Source: Cryptomeria japonica (lineage: Eukaryota > Streptophyta > Pinopsida > Cupressales > Cupressaceae). From it: 64,000 bases of DNA. This document shows positions 45,479 through 57,739 of the stretch, piece by piece. The position numbers were made by a program, and so were the translations under genes. Numbering within the stretch: position 1 is the first letter of the stretch; each line of letters begins with the position of its first letter. The notes under the pieces are model-generated. The model was not told where the DNA came from. It made no database searches and was given only the letters and a program-made list of their open reading frames with translations. The stretch lies in NCBI RefSeq assembly GCF_030272615.1, contig NC_081412.1:548298488-548362487 (forward strand), written 5' to 3'.

Positions 45479-46791
45479 TGTAGTCACATAAATTTGTCCA
45501 CTTAATTAAATGAATATGTACTATTTATTTGATTATTTAACCATCAATAATCAGTTAATTAAATTAATATTTAATTAATTTAACCCCTTTCCTCCTTTAA
45601 ATAAATAAATAAATATTTATTTAAATCCCTAAACTACCCCCCCCCCCCCCACTTGCATTCTCCTACAAATGCAAGTTGCACTATTTTGGTTGAAATAAAG
45701 TAATTTTATTTTAATTAAAATCCTATTTTCTATCACCCACCAAACCCACTTGCATCCTAAACCCATTCTAGATTCTTCTAAACCATTCTAAATTAGCCTA
45801 ATCCCATCCCCTAATTATTGTCGAATTCCTAAGCAACTTGAAGTCACTTCTCAAAGCCTCAAAGTCTTTTGAAAAGCATTAAAGGCTTTATGTCTTCAAC
45901 AAGTTAACCCCTAAAGTCTTCCAAACCATTAATGGTTAAACTCAACTCACCCACATGGTTAGAGGCTTTCCCTCTAACTCAACCCTCATTTAACTCATGG
46001 GTCTCTTCAAACATTCATTGCTTTGACCATGGTTATCCTCACTAACTCTTGCACAAGATTTTTTCCATTGGATAAAGGTATTATTCATTGGATAAAGGCT
46101 TTATTTATCTAACTCAAGCATAACCTTACCTCACAAGGTAACCTTCATGTCATCTCAAGCATTTAATTCTTCTTCCCTCTCCTCTCAAACCATCTCATTT
46201 TGACATTTGTCACTTTGGGATTGGGTTGAAAGCCCTCAGATGGATTATAAACCCATCAATCCTGACCCTTGTTGAGATTAATCAATCTCAACCATTCTTT
46301 TCTCCATTTTTCCTATAAATAGTGCCCATTCCTTCTTCAAAAGGATCGAAAAATCTTGTATGCATCAAGCTTATACTAATTTTGAGAGAGCATTTAGAAG
46401 CGTTTTTTTGTTATTTTGGCTAAAATTAACATAGAATAATTAAGATATTTTCTCATATTAGCTTTGTTTACATTTGCATAATTAGTAGTGCATCATTTTC
46501 ATAATCTTGAATCTCCATAAGACATCCATAATAGTGCAAAAAGATGAGTGCTACACTCATGTGGAACTTGGAGATGAGAGGAACAAGGGAGGAACAACTA
46601 TGAGCATGATGGAGGGCATCTTGGGGGGTTTTGTTTCTTTTCTTTGTTTTTGTGTGCTTTTCATTATCTATTTTATATCTCTCTTGGTATGCATGTTTAG
46701 GATTATAGTTTCATTTTTTATTCATTTTTTATTATCACTAACGATACTAATGACTTGTCTTATATTCTTGTGTCCTTTTTAGCGTGCATCA
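45479..46791 (+). repeat. 3' LTR of element D
   Basis: Pairs with 22466-23855. TATAAATA at 46314-46321; ends GCGTGCATCA. A C tract at 45639-45650 is longer than in the 5' copy, and the AT-rich block near 22585-22670 is missing. Confidence 0.92.
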
Positions 46792-46796
46792 AAATG
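46792..46796. repeat. Target-site duplication of D, right copy
   Basis: AAATG, identical to 22461-22465. Confidence 0.85.
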
Positions 46797-47115
46797 TATT
46801 TTACATTTTTGTTTGCTTAAGTTCACTTAATTAGCCAATATTTACTTTTTAGTTGTTAAATGAAAAATAATTTGTTTTCCTAAGTGTATTGATATTTGCA
46901 TCACGAAATTCTACCTACCCTCACATATGATTGAGACACATGTTCATATATTTTTCGCTTCTCTCATGCTCTTGCCTTTATAAGAATGACTATTGTACAT
47001 TGTTTCTCATCTCAATCTCAATATAGATCCATTCATTTGGTAAAAATTTTTGTTCTATATTCCTATTTAAGTTGTATTGCAGGCCATGTCCATGACTTGA
47101 GAGGACGCTCCAACA
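46797..47115 (+). repeat. Element H: right part of split 5' LTR (tentative)
   Basis: Continues 22460 after removing D. It has a TATA-like CTTTATAAG near 46976 and ends CTCCAACA directly before an initiator-Met PBS. No second LTR is visible. Confidence 0.45.
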
Positions 47116-47128
47116 TGGTATCAGAGCC
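47116..47128 (+). promoter_or_regulatory. PBS of element H, initiator-Met tRNA type
   Basis: TGGTATCAGAGCC, the canonical plant form, directly after a terminal CA. The following 360 bases (to 47491) show no ORF or domain and end at element F. Confidence 0.75.
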
Positions 47129-47491
47129 TTCAACCTACATCTCTTTCCAACATTGAGGATTTTCACCATCTTTGGTTTTTGAGGTCCCAAGTTCTAGATT
47201 GGTGATACATAGGGACCATTTTATTTGGCACATCATCAGTTTCAGGTTTTATTATGATGTGAGGCATCTTCAATGACATCAAACTCTCCATAAAAAAAAA
47301 TCAATTTTAAAATAATTTGACATGCAAATGACAGGTAAATGCATGAAATATGCCATCTTTTGGTTTTTGTGGAGGTGCTATTTTATTACATCAAATAAAA
47401 TAGAACCCTCACCACTTGTCTCCAACTATATGAAACCGTTACATTTGAAACTCTATTATTATCCATATTTTTGAAACTCTTGTATATTACT

Positions 47492-48008
47492 TGTTGGCAT
47501 GTTTGGCATAATTGATGCTGATGGAGAATGTTGATGAACCAATAAAGGATAGCTAGTAATGTTATAGTGATGAAGAGATTGAGATTATTGTCTTAATGAA
47601 TTTGATCAGTTATTTGTGTTGTCATTGATGAAAAACTATGTGGCAACTATGGTTTTCATGTTTATGTTTTCATCTAAGTCTTTTTGGTCTACTAGAAATT
47701 TGTTACCGGTATTATAGATAGTGAATTGGGAATTAGGACCTTAACCGGTAAACGTGGAAATGTTTTGATTGGTTTTGGCGATTGGTGATGAGTCAAGTGT
47801 TGAGGTTTGAAAGATGTATTTGTATTATTGTAATGTATCTTTGACCGAAACTGCATCATGCTTTGATTATCAGAAATAATGTTTATGATTTCTATTGTAT
47901 TTGTTGTAGGGTTTAAGAAGGGTTTTAAGAACCGATATTCAATTCTTATAATCGGTAATGATTTTGAGTTCGGTGGTGGATTACATTATGTTTGTAAGTT
48001 GGTGATTG
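47492..48008 (+). repeat. 5' LTR of F, upstream part (tentative)
   Basis: Begins TGTTGGCATG and contains ACCGGT/ACCGAT-type motifs like the part at 57740-58520. It is cut by E at 48009. The LTR start is inferred from the TGTTGGC consensus for copia LTRs and was not confirmed by a second LTR. Confidence 0.5.
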
Positions 48009-49022
48009 TGTGTGTGAAAAGTGGACCTGTATCTGTATCTGGAATACGCAACACTTCAATTAAGTCATTAGATGCATGGTTAGTAAATCAATAATCAATG
48101 AATAATAAACCATTACAAAGCGACCCATTGCCTTCTAGTAGATGCAAGTTTAGATTGCTAAGCTATCCAGTGACTAGACAACACCTAAATGAAGGATTTT
48201 TAAATCTATATGAGCGTGAATATGAGCTAAATGGATGCAAGATTTAAGCTAGATATGCAAGATTAATCTAACATGATTTGAGAAATATATGAATATTTAA
48301 GCTAAATGATTTAAGCAATATGAAATAACTAGTATGCAATATCTCAATGCAAATTCTCAATGAACCTAGAGCAAAAATAACATAATAACAATATATTCTC
48401 CAGGATCTTTGAATGAGAGATGAGAGCCTAAATTTATAGAAAATTTAGAAAGAAACCAATGGCTAAGATCAAATGATGATGAGCGGTCAAGATTTTCCAA
48501 GAGGAAGCACAATCCAAGTGAATTGATGTGATTGGATGCTTTTCTCAGTTTTAAAGGAAATTAAACTAAAATTAAGATAAAATCAGGAAAAACTGATTTA
48601 TTTTGTATTTCATTCAATTTTAATATTTAATTGTTTTAATTGCTTTCTCTGAGATTATTTATCAAATTTTAATTTGTTTTTCAAGATTAGCTCCAATTGA
48701 TTTCTTTTCTCAAATTTTAATTCTTTTTTGTCAATTAATTCATTTTTTGATGATTTAATGGCAAATTGATTTATTTAATTAAATATGCTAGGATATTCAA
48801 TAAAATAAATAGGATAATTGTTTAAAAATGATTTACTTGGAATGATCAATTAATTAAATAAATATTTAATTAGTATTGGTTGATTAATTTTCCATGTGAC
48901 ATTTGATGATTAAAGAACTAATTGTGTGCTCAAGATTTATTTAATTACCTTTGGTTAGGACCTTGGTGATGTTGTCGAGATTAGGGGCTCATGGTTTAGA
49001 TGACCATTTTTAGGGCATTATA
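48009..49022 (-). repeat. 3' LTR of E
   Basis: Starts TGTGTGTGAAAAG and ends GGGCATTATA on the plus strand. Pairs with 57068-57739 over its first 670 bases; the far end matches C at 21940-21960. Minus-strand TATA TATAAATT at 48431-48438. Confidence 0.88.
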
Positions 49023-49040
49023 TTTGCCCCTCTTTGAATT
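49023..49040 (-). promoter_or_regulatory. Polypurine tract of E
   Basis: Minus strand AATTCAAAGAGGGGCAAA next to the 3' LTR; the core AAAGAGGGGCAAA is identical to that of A. Confidence 0.85.
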
Positions 49041-51160
49041 AATGTGCGAGTAGTGCATTGGTTCAAAGAAAATTTAATGTCTAGGAGATACTAGTTCTGA
49101 ACTTGATTGATCACGAACCAAATGAAGAGCGAGGTGTTTATCTTGATTTGAAGCGATGAAACTGAACAGAGTTGATTAAAGCAAAACTGATCCCAAAATT
49201 GATTGAACTAGGAATGATAGAGAGAAAAGATACCGAACTTGAACTTGATTGATCAAGAAGTGGATCTTACTGATCTAGAAGTTGATTTAACTAGACACAA
49301 TGAGCGAAGATAAAATCAATCTTGAACTTGATTGATCAAGATACGATGAGCGAAGATAAACTGTCTAGCTTGATTCAATGTGATGAAACTGAACACCTAC
49401 TTAGATTGAGTGTGTGATCAACGATACTCTTTAAACCCTTGATTGAGTTTAAAAGAATAATCATCTTGATGAAAAAATGGTGAAACTGATTAACGTTAAG
49501 AGACTAATTTAGACAAAGACAATATCACCTTGATTTGAAGCGATAAAACTGATATGCCCCTAGCGATTGATTTGATGAAGCTTAGCTGCTTGACTTGTAA
49601 CGAAGATTTTTAAAAGAAATTCTTGATTTTGAGGTCATGAGTATGCCCCCTTGGGAGTGAAATCGAAAGATAGCGAGGGTTTCCCAATGATTGTAGGCAA
49701 ATTTTTTTGTAGCGATGATAAGTTATTTGAGCACAAAAGTGATTCAGGGGAATAAAATTGAGATTTAGCATTTATTCATTAGAAATTGAGCACAAATTGA
49801 ATAAGAGAATGAGTCGTTGATGAAAAGTGCTAAGTGGTCAACTTCGTGAAATTTCAATTAGATAATTGACATCAGATTTTGATTTCGATCCCGAAAATGG
49901 ACTCAGGATAGTTGATTTATTAGCTCTTGATTTGATTTCATTGTACTTGTGTTGATTGATTATGAGATGTTGTTCTATATGCTTTATTCTATATGTATGC
50001 ATATCTTTTCAGTATAGATGAATGAATGCAAATGGAATATGGATGTTTATTTTTGTTTCTTTTTATGCAAATAAATGATGATGCAAATGAATGATGAGAA
50101 TGAGGAATGAGTAGTGCAAAAAAATTTTTTTTTCAATGCAATAAGATAAATGTAAATGAGTGATAATGAATGTATGGATCTATATATGATTCTTATGTAT
50201 GCAGCTAACATCTCAATACACAAGTACTTGATCGAAGAAACGATGATGAAAAAGAGACCACTTAGCTAAGAAATGATGATACTTCAAACTTTCATTCAGA
50301 TGATAAAGAGATTATTGTTATCATGCATAAATCACTCGAAATGCATAAAATTTAGGATGAATGCAACCTAAACCTAGTCATTGGATTTGAAATACTTAAT
50401 TTTTATCATTGAGCATTTTACAAACATAGCAGGAAAAATAGAGTTCCTTCCTTTTCATATGCAATATTAATTATCTTGTCTGCAATGACCCTTTTTTTGT
50501 TCATATCCTTGGACAGATTACGCATGGACCTGGATTGCACAATAAATAAATTCCCTCAAAATAGACAAAGAAATGATGCTAAGCTCCCTATAGTATACAA
50601 ATAAGCGGAGTCGAGGTATGTGTGGCGATTTCACGTTGATGTGAAGGCACTTATCACATACACCCAACTGATTAGATGTTTCCAGATCATCGGAATCATT
50701 CCTACAAGCAGAAAACAAAGAAAATATTATGTCCCCAATCCTTTCTCCTCTTAGTCAAGATAGACTTCCTCAAGTTATTCAGAGGGAATAATAAGAGAAA
50801 GCCAATGCAAAAGACATCACACAAAGAAAATTTCTTGCATATCTCAAACAATTTAGTGATTGTTTTCAGTAGTCTTGTTTTGCTTGTTTATTCAGTGATA
50901 AAACTCTACACTAGTTAGGAGACAGGTGACTAACTCAGAGTGGATGATCAGGTACTGTTGACTGAAAGATGACTTGGTTGATACTTCTTAGGACATGTAA
51001 TGTGCTCTGTCAATTAACCTAAGACTAGGACATTGATCAGTTTCAAGCCATGAGGGTTCCAACGAACTAGGATGTCACAAAAGTGAATGAAATATATGTA
51101 CAAGCGAAAGCAATTATGCATGAAAACGGGAATGCCAACACTGCATTGATAGATGGAGCG

Positions 51161-51260
51161 CTTGAGTACAAGAGGCGCCTATTTGCTAGGTTTTCACTTG
51201 CTTGGCAGAGATTCATTTTTTTTTACCAAGGTGCCTGTTTACTAGTTTTTCAGCAAGGCA
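51161..51260 (-). other. Conserved 3' noncoding element (CNE), second copy in E
   Basis: Reading leftwards: AACAGGCACCTTGGTAAA, then AAGTGAAAACCTAGCAAATA and GGCGCCTC. It matches the A element but with an insertion between halves. Confidence 0.45.
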
Positions 51261-51289
51261 TTTTCTCTCTTTTTCCTTTTTTTTTTTTT

Positions 51290-51455
51290 GGATTTCTTTA
51301 GGACTTTTTCTAATTTTTAGGATTTCTTTAGGACTTTTTCTGATTTTTTAGGATTTCTTCAGGACTTTTTCTGATTTTTAGGATTTCTTCAGGAATTTTT
51401 TTTATTTTTAGGATTTGTTCAGGAGTTTTTAGGATTTTTAGGATTTTTTAATGTT
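51290..51455. repeat. T-rich tandem repeat, unit about 30 bp
   Basis: About five imperfect copies of GGATTTCTT(T/C)AGGACTTTT plus TCTGATTTTTA. Unit length shrinks to about 10-24 bases at the right end. Confidence 0.8.
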
Positions 51456-52020
51456 TGCCCCTAGTGTCTAGCTAGGCAAAAGGGATTTTGAGTACACGAA
51501 TGGATAATCGAATGATGGTGGATGCTTTCAAGGATTATCTAACAATGTTAATCTAGCACAGGGACTAGATATAGCAATGTACAACAAGGATTTTAGTGAT
51601 GTAAAGAAAGGATTTTAGCGATGTAAAGCAAAGATATAGCATAACGAAGCCATATGGTCCAAAGAAGTGGCCATGTCAAGAGGTTTGTGGAAAGCATGTT
51701 TTTGCATTTTGTCCATAGTGTTGATCAAGATCAAGGAATAGATCTGGATAGGGGACAAATAGGATAATCAAGATCAAAGGTGGTAATGAAAGATGTAAGC
51801 AAGCAATGGATAGGAGCTAAAGGGTCTGGATCAAGTGTAATAGATAGGACACATGAATCCTGCAGAGATCCTTAACCTTGTCAAGATCAAAGGTGGAAAA
51901 GGGATATGAATGTAGATAGACCGAATAAGGGATAATGGAGGATGAAGGATAATAGATGGATGTACATGGATGAAATTTTCCCCCAATGTAAAGTGCAAAA
52001 GGATAATGGATTACGGATGA

Positions 52021-52085
52021 TGCTTGTTTTCTAGGTTTTCATCATGGTACTTTCCCAAGGCACCACAAGAAGTGGTTTTCACTCG
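52021..52085 (-). other. Conserved 3' noncoding element (CNE), first copy in E
   Basis: Reading leftwards: GAGTGAAAACCACTTCTTGT, GGTGCCTTGGGAAAGTACCA, TGATGAAAACCTAGAAAACA. Matches the 5' half and core of the D copy closely. Confidence 0.55.
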
Positions 52086-52287
52086 TGGACGAAATTATTT
52101 CTCTTTAATTTTTTTTCTGATTTTTTTTTTTTGGAAGATAATGGAGGCATGATAGGGGATGTAAGAAGGACCCCATTGTCTCGCTGCTTTGGATGGTACC
52201 CTTAGAATATGAGTTACAATAGACCATGGCTATGAAGGTATGCTCAAATATGTTGGAAGGATAACAAAGTGAAACTAGGGCAAGGAT

Positions 52288-54524
52288 TTATGCAAAGGAT
52301 TGGATAAGAGGGATGGAAGGGTGAAAAAGAGGTGTTGGATAATGGATGGGATGTTGGAAGAATTGTGTATGGCTAGATGGAAATGTTGGAAAGATCAACA
52401 TTGGCACACACCTTGAGGGATGGTGGACATATGGAAGAGAAGTGAATCTTAGATTTTGAGATTTGGATGGAGGAAAGGTTACAGATTTTGGGGCATAAGA
52501 ACCCAAAATGGATGAATGAGGTAATGTAGGAATAGAATCAGAAGGTTTGGATGGAGGAACAACAATTTTGGATGCCAATTTTGATTTTTCTTTAGACTGT
52601 TGTGCTTCAAGCAGCCGCTTAGGGATGCACATGGTTTTTTATTTTTCATGCTTTTGTAGTTCCTTAGAGCACATTGCTTGTACAAGTGCCTTAGGAATCC
52701 ATATAAATTTTGACTTTTCTTCTTTCTTTGTGGGCCTTTGTGGCGTTTTGTATTTTTCTTTTTCTTTTTGGATCATATTTTGCTTTGTTTTGACATGTTG
52801 ATTAGATGAGACATGTTGATCCTTGAATACATGTGGATTACTTAACTTATTACTTTTATACTTGGCATCCAAACTGCTTGGAGGGAGATGTGTGGATAGA
52901 TAGGAATGATATGAAGATCTTTTAGATGGATGGAAGGTACTCGAAGATGTGTGCCTTTGTTGATCCTGCATAAGGGATGGAGCGAAGCAATGATGGGGAA
53001 AGCGTATATTTGGATTTAACTGGAGAAATTTAGGATTTATGAGAGATACCAACATCTTGAGAAATGTCCCTAAGGCCATAACCTTTAACATTTTATTTAA
53101 TATGGAGGGGTTATTGCTTGTGGATATTTACCACTTTGCCTTTATAAATATTTTGACTTGTAGGATACACTTTGCTTTGGAAAGAAGGCACGAGTCCATT
53201 ATGAGATGGAGGTGGAATATAGGGAATGATAGGATCATGAGAGGGATTTGTATAGATGATGGATCCTTGAGGTGAATATAGAGGATTATGACAAGGAGAT
53301 GAAGGGATACTTTGATCTTGACATGGAAGAGGACCATTGGATAGAGTAGGAACGGTGTTTGACTCTTCATTTTGAATAGAACCATTTGAAAAGGTGGAAG
53401 AGGCATCATGATCTTGCTTAGGAAGTGGATTAGGAATGAGATTTGGAAGGATGCTTTGCTCTTGAGATGGAAGGAGTTCATCTTGGAATAAATGGAAAGG
53501 TATAAAGGGATCATCATGGGATTCTAGGGAGGTGGGATATTTTTTAATCATTAGATGGGATTGAGAAGTTTTGGTGTCTTGATCTTGATTTATGATAGGA
53601 CTTGTTTGTTCATTTTTTAGATTATCCTCTTGACATGGAGTCACTTCTAAGGAAGGGGTAATATTGTTGATATGCATGGAGGATTCTTGGAAGGTGTTCA
53701 TGTTTTGGCATGCTAGGGAAGCATTTTGAGTGGGACTCTTTGGAGTGGGTACGTTTGTAATTGGAGTGCATGATGGCATAGGATCTAGGATTTTTAAATC
53801 TTTAGAGGAACTTGTATCAAGATTGGGATTAACTTGGATTTCCATAGGAGATAGACCTTGAAGGTAAACATGAGAAGTTTCATTGTTTGAAGGAGATGGT
53901 ATGGATTATTGCTGAGAATTTTTAGGAGATGAAGGCATCATGGAAGGGATGGAGGCCACATATGGATCCTTTCTAGACATAGGTTCATGATTTTGATCAT
54001 GCTTAGAAGTTGTTCCTTCTTTTTATTTAGGTGAGTCATTAGGATCTTCAATTTCAATGACACCATTATCAATGAGATCTTGAAACTTATGTTTTAATTC
54101 CATGCATTTTGAAGTCTTATGTTCATTTTTTCTATTATATGCACAATACTTACTCAAAAATTCACACCCCCATGTGGTATTTCTAGGCAATATGATAAGA
54201 TTATGCTCAAGAAGCTCTTTCAAAGTCGACTCAATAGATTGCCCCAAATGTGTAAACTGTCTATCTAGAGGATATTTGGAGGCAATGTCTTTATGTCTTT
54301 GTGAAGGTGTCTTGTGAGCTTGTTTGAGATTCGGCTTTTGATTGTTAATTATTTGTTGGTTTTTGATTGTCAAATCATATAATCATTTTAGCATTCCTTG
54401 AAGTTTATCACTCTTGATATCATTCATTTGTTTCTCAAATGAAGGCATTGATTTATTTTGTTGGATTTTTTATTTCCTATATTTCTTTCTTGATATCTTG
54501 AGTCATTTGAGCCAAGGTAGCCAT
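52288..54524 (-). pseudogene. Gag-like protein of E: zinc knuckle plus Pro/Ser-rich tail
   Basis: The likely start MATLAQMTQDIKKEI is at 54524, before a frameshift. The open piece 54023-54373 has CAYNRKNEHKTSKC (54104-54145), a CCHC-type knuckle in which the second ligand is Asn, followed by LKHKFQDLIDNGVIEIED; this knuckle-plus-helix matches gypsy Gag (D has LKDLVQDLIDREEIEIE). No capsid is recognisable. A 244-codon Pro/Ser/Asn-rich stretch (53111-53845) and a distal frame (52288-53091) follow, where KSKFIWIPKALVQAM and CIPKRLLEAQQ look like a duplicated motif. The distal function is unknown. Confidence 0.65.
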
Positions 54525-54779
54525 GGGAATTGGAGCTAAGTTAGCCATTTATAGTTGATAGCAAGAGGTGTTATAGATGTCAAGGTGAGATCAAAGCTAG
54601 TTGTTTGTTGAGGCCAGAGGTTGATGTTCAAACTTATGCATGTGAGATACATTGACTCTGATTTTGAGTTGGGGCTAAGTAGCCTAAGTGAGACTCGAGA
54701 GTGAAGTTTGGACAATAGATTGGTTGATTGGATTAGGTTGATTGAGCTAGCTAAGAGGTAACCGGAAAAATCATGCAAT

Positions 54780-57045
54780 GCAATGACAGGGGTACACTAT
54801 CAAGATTATTTATGCTCAGAATTACAATGTCCAGTTTTATGCTCGTTGTAGACTGATTTGAGTAGGTTTGACTATTTTGACTGACAAGAACAAGAATTCG
54901 TATGACAGAGTTTGTAAACCTAGAAGAAAGTTTAGCTATTTATAGACGATAAAGACAGTATTTTGTACGAGTGGCTGCCTAATTTTGTACGATAGTTGGG
55001 CAGACTCCAGACGATAATATGTTGAATGTTACGAATTTTTATACAACAAAGTTTAAAAGGACAAATGACTATTTCTGAGACTCGTACGACAGAGTTTGTA
55101 AAGCCAGATGACAAAATATGAGGATTAATGAAAGATCGTACGATAGTAGGTATGTAACAGGATGATATTTCAACAAGCTTGTACAATAGAGGACTGGACA
55201 AAGATGAAAATTTGACAGACATAGTTTTTACGACTGATGAGGACCAATTTTTGATATAGGACTGATTTTCAATGACCAACAGGGACTAGTTTTTGACACT
55301 GACAAAGTTTATCATTGAGTTATTTGGTATTATTTTCTCCATTTTTAGTGTTTCAGTTTTAGTTTCAGGGATGAAAACATAGAAAACATGCAAGATGTTC
55401 AATAATTCCAAGCATAGCATGCTAACCCTATAGAAATTGGCTTAGAGAAGAGAACCTTTGCTTGCTGACTTAGGTACACACCCGATAGCTAATCCGAATA
55501 TGGTTGCCGAGTCTCATGCAATGGATTCTCAACACTGTATTAGCCAAATCCAAATGCTAATGGGGGCATGATATGGCAAGTGTCTTGGGAGAGTTACTAT
55601 CTCTCTTGCACAAAGATTATCAATCTTTCAAAGGTGAACTGGGTAGCTTCTAATCTTATAGTTCTTGAAATTATCCCTTGAATTCATGCAAGCATGATTG
55701 AGGCCTATAGCCTGATAAGGTACCAAAACAAGATGTAGTCACGTAAAGGTGATTGAGACCGTGAGGCCCTATAAAAATGCTCAATATGAGAGATCTCAAA
55801 GAGAAAACTCAAATAATCCCATCCTCTAAGACTTTAATCATCGGAGGCCTATTTTTTATAGTGAGTTGGAATGCTCAGGTCTAGTTGTACTCACTTGGGT
55901 CATTCTCACAGGGTGATTACTTTTTCCCACTGTGACAGGCTCGCTAAAGGTACACAAATCTCAATTTTAGAAAAAGCCTCAAGGGTCTAGAATTCTGATT
56001 GTTTGTAAAAGACAAGAGCATACTCTCCTACCTCTTAGATTTTTTTTGGAAACACAAAAGATAGATTTGTTCATTAAACAGATAGCAATTTAAGTGCCTA
56101 AAAATGAATTTAAAGAATACACGACATTTGGTCGATTCTCTTTAGGCAACCTGTAAAAACAACACATCAGTAGTCATGCTATTTTTATTCTTTGACAAGC
56201 GTTCTGTAAGAAACTGGTTAGGATTTGAAAATATTAGGCAGACAAAAGACAATTCAGGGTTAGTGTTAGTATCATCAAAATTTAATTCAAGAAAAACCAT
56301 GAAAAGTAATTTGTTTTTCAAAAAAAAAATCCTAATCTAACTCCTCCAACCTGCAAGAAATTGTTAGAAACTTGCAAGAAGAAAAAGTTGGTGAAATATC
56401 AAATCTCTTGGTGAGCTTACACAACCCTAATTTCAAATTGTGGTTACAAATTTTTCACTCCTAATCCTAAAATGCCTTGAAATTTAACTAAGTCTGAAAT
56501 TTGGAAGATCCTCCAAAAACTAGATTTTGCATTATAACTCCTAGAGGTCCGAAACCCCTCTCAAACATCCTGACAATATATATGGAATATAAATTAAAGT
56601 ATAAGAAAGAGAAAAGAGAAGAGGAAATTTCACTTATACTTAAATGTTATATTCCATATATATCGACCTTCCACTTGAGCCTAATTTCAAGCAAACTCCT
56701 AAAAAAAAAACTCTTTGTTTTTCATACGACAGAACAGTAACTCGTATGAGTATTCTCACCTAACCATACGAGAATTATCTTAGAAATGAATGAGTAAACA
56801 TAGAAGCAAAAGACAAAGCGGTTACTCGTACGACTATTCCCACAGAGCCGAATGACTAAAAACAGAATCAGATATTCAGAGTAGAAATTCGTACGATCTC
56901 CTTTTTTATTTGTATGATAAAACAGAGACCTTGACAAAATGTTATACGGTGCAATAATAACACTCGCACGATATTTAGCAGCGACTATATGGACGATAAT
57001 TGTCGGATAAAAAAATGATTTTGAGGTCGGAGTATTGAATTTCAT
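54780..57045 (-). other. 5' leader of E
   Basis: Noncoding and homologous to the C leader (55440-56000 with 11880-12500). Contains at least twelve TCGTA(C/T)GA-like motifs at 54895-55200 and 56725-57000, several being the perfect palindrome TCGTACGA. Confidence 0.7.
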
Positions 57046-57063
57046 GCCCCACGATGGGCGCCA
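57046..57063 (-). promoter_or_regulatory. PBS of E, tRNA-Lys type
   Basis: Minus strand TGGCGCCCATCGTGGGGC, four bases from the LTR. It complements the acceptor and T-arm end of plant tRNA-Lys(CUU) as I recall it. Confidence 0.85.
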
Positions 57064-57067
57064 AAAA

Positions 57068-57739
57068 TGTGTGTGAAAAGTGGACTTGTATCTGTATTTG
57101 GAATACACAACACTTCAATTAAGTCATTAGATGCATGGTTAGTAAATCAATAATCAATGAATAATAAACTATTACAAAGAGACCCATTGCCTTCTAGTAG
57201 ATGCGAGTTTAGATTTCTCTCATATTGCTAAGCTATGCAGTGACTAGACAACACCTAAACAAAGGATTTTAAAATCTATATGAGCATGAATATGAGCTAA
57301 ATGGATGCAAGATTTAGCCTAGATATGCAAGATTAATCTAACATGATTTAAGAAATATATGAATATTTAAGCTAAATGATTTAAGAAATATGAAATAACT
57401 AATGTGCAATATTTCAATGCAAATTCTCAATGAACCTAGAGCAAAAATAGCATAATAACAATATATTCTCCAGGATCTTTGAATGAGAGATGAGAGCCTG
57501 AATTTATAGAAAATTCAGAAAGAAATCAATGGCTAAGATCAAATGATGATGAGAGGTCATGATTTTCCAAGAGGAAGCACAATCCAGGTGAATTGATGTG
57601 ATTGGATGCTTTTCTCAATTTTAAAGGAAATTGAACTAAAATTAAGATAAAATTGAGAAAAAATGATTTATTCTCTATTTCATTCAATTTTAATATTTAA
57701 TTATTTTAGTTGCTTTCTCTCAGATTACTTATCAATTTT
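57068..57739 (-). repeat. 5' LTR of E, truncated
   Basis: Pairs with 48009-48690 and then stops; the remaining 345 bases (U3 side) are missing. TATA TATAAATT at 57501-57508 is kept, so the deletion removed upstream U3. Confidence 0.85.

Larger units (their letters stand above)
22466..46791 (+). mobile_element. Element D: complete giant Ty3/gypsy Tat-like retrotransposon carrying B2
   Basis: Both LTRs, TG...CA ends, TSD AAATG, PBS and polypurine tract are present. Without the 5.75-kb B2 insertion it is about 18.6 kb. Order: 5' LTR, PBS, 2.8-kb leader (split by B2), gag, protease, G-patch, RT, RNase H, second RNase H, integrase, 5.8-kb 3' region with an antisense PMD ORF, polypurine tract, 3' LTR. 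Stops and lost catalytic residues make it non-autonomous now. A is a close relative without the PMD block. Confidence 0.92.
49041..52287 (-). other. 3' noncoding region of E
   Basis: About 3.2 kb without a convincing ORF on either strand. 49080-49600 has repeated GATTGATCAAGA/GCGAAGATAAA phrases. Two copies of the conserved noncoding element and a T-rich tandem repeat are listed separately. Pol would be expected hereabouts in an autonomous element and is absent. Confidence 0.65.
48009..57739 (-). mobile_element. Element E: pol-less relative of gypsy element C
   Basis: Complete 3' LTR (48009-49022), polypurine tract, 3' noncoding region, Gag-like remnant, long leader, tRNA-Lys PBS and a truncated 5' LTR (57068-57739). 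LTR ends, PBS and leader match C. No protease, RT, RNase H or integrase motif is found. It lies inside the 5' LTR of F. The missing 345 bases at the outer end of the 5' LTR, and probably the TSD, were deleted. Confidence 0.8.
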
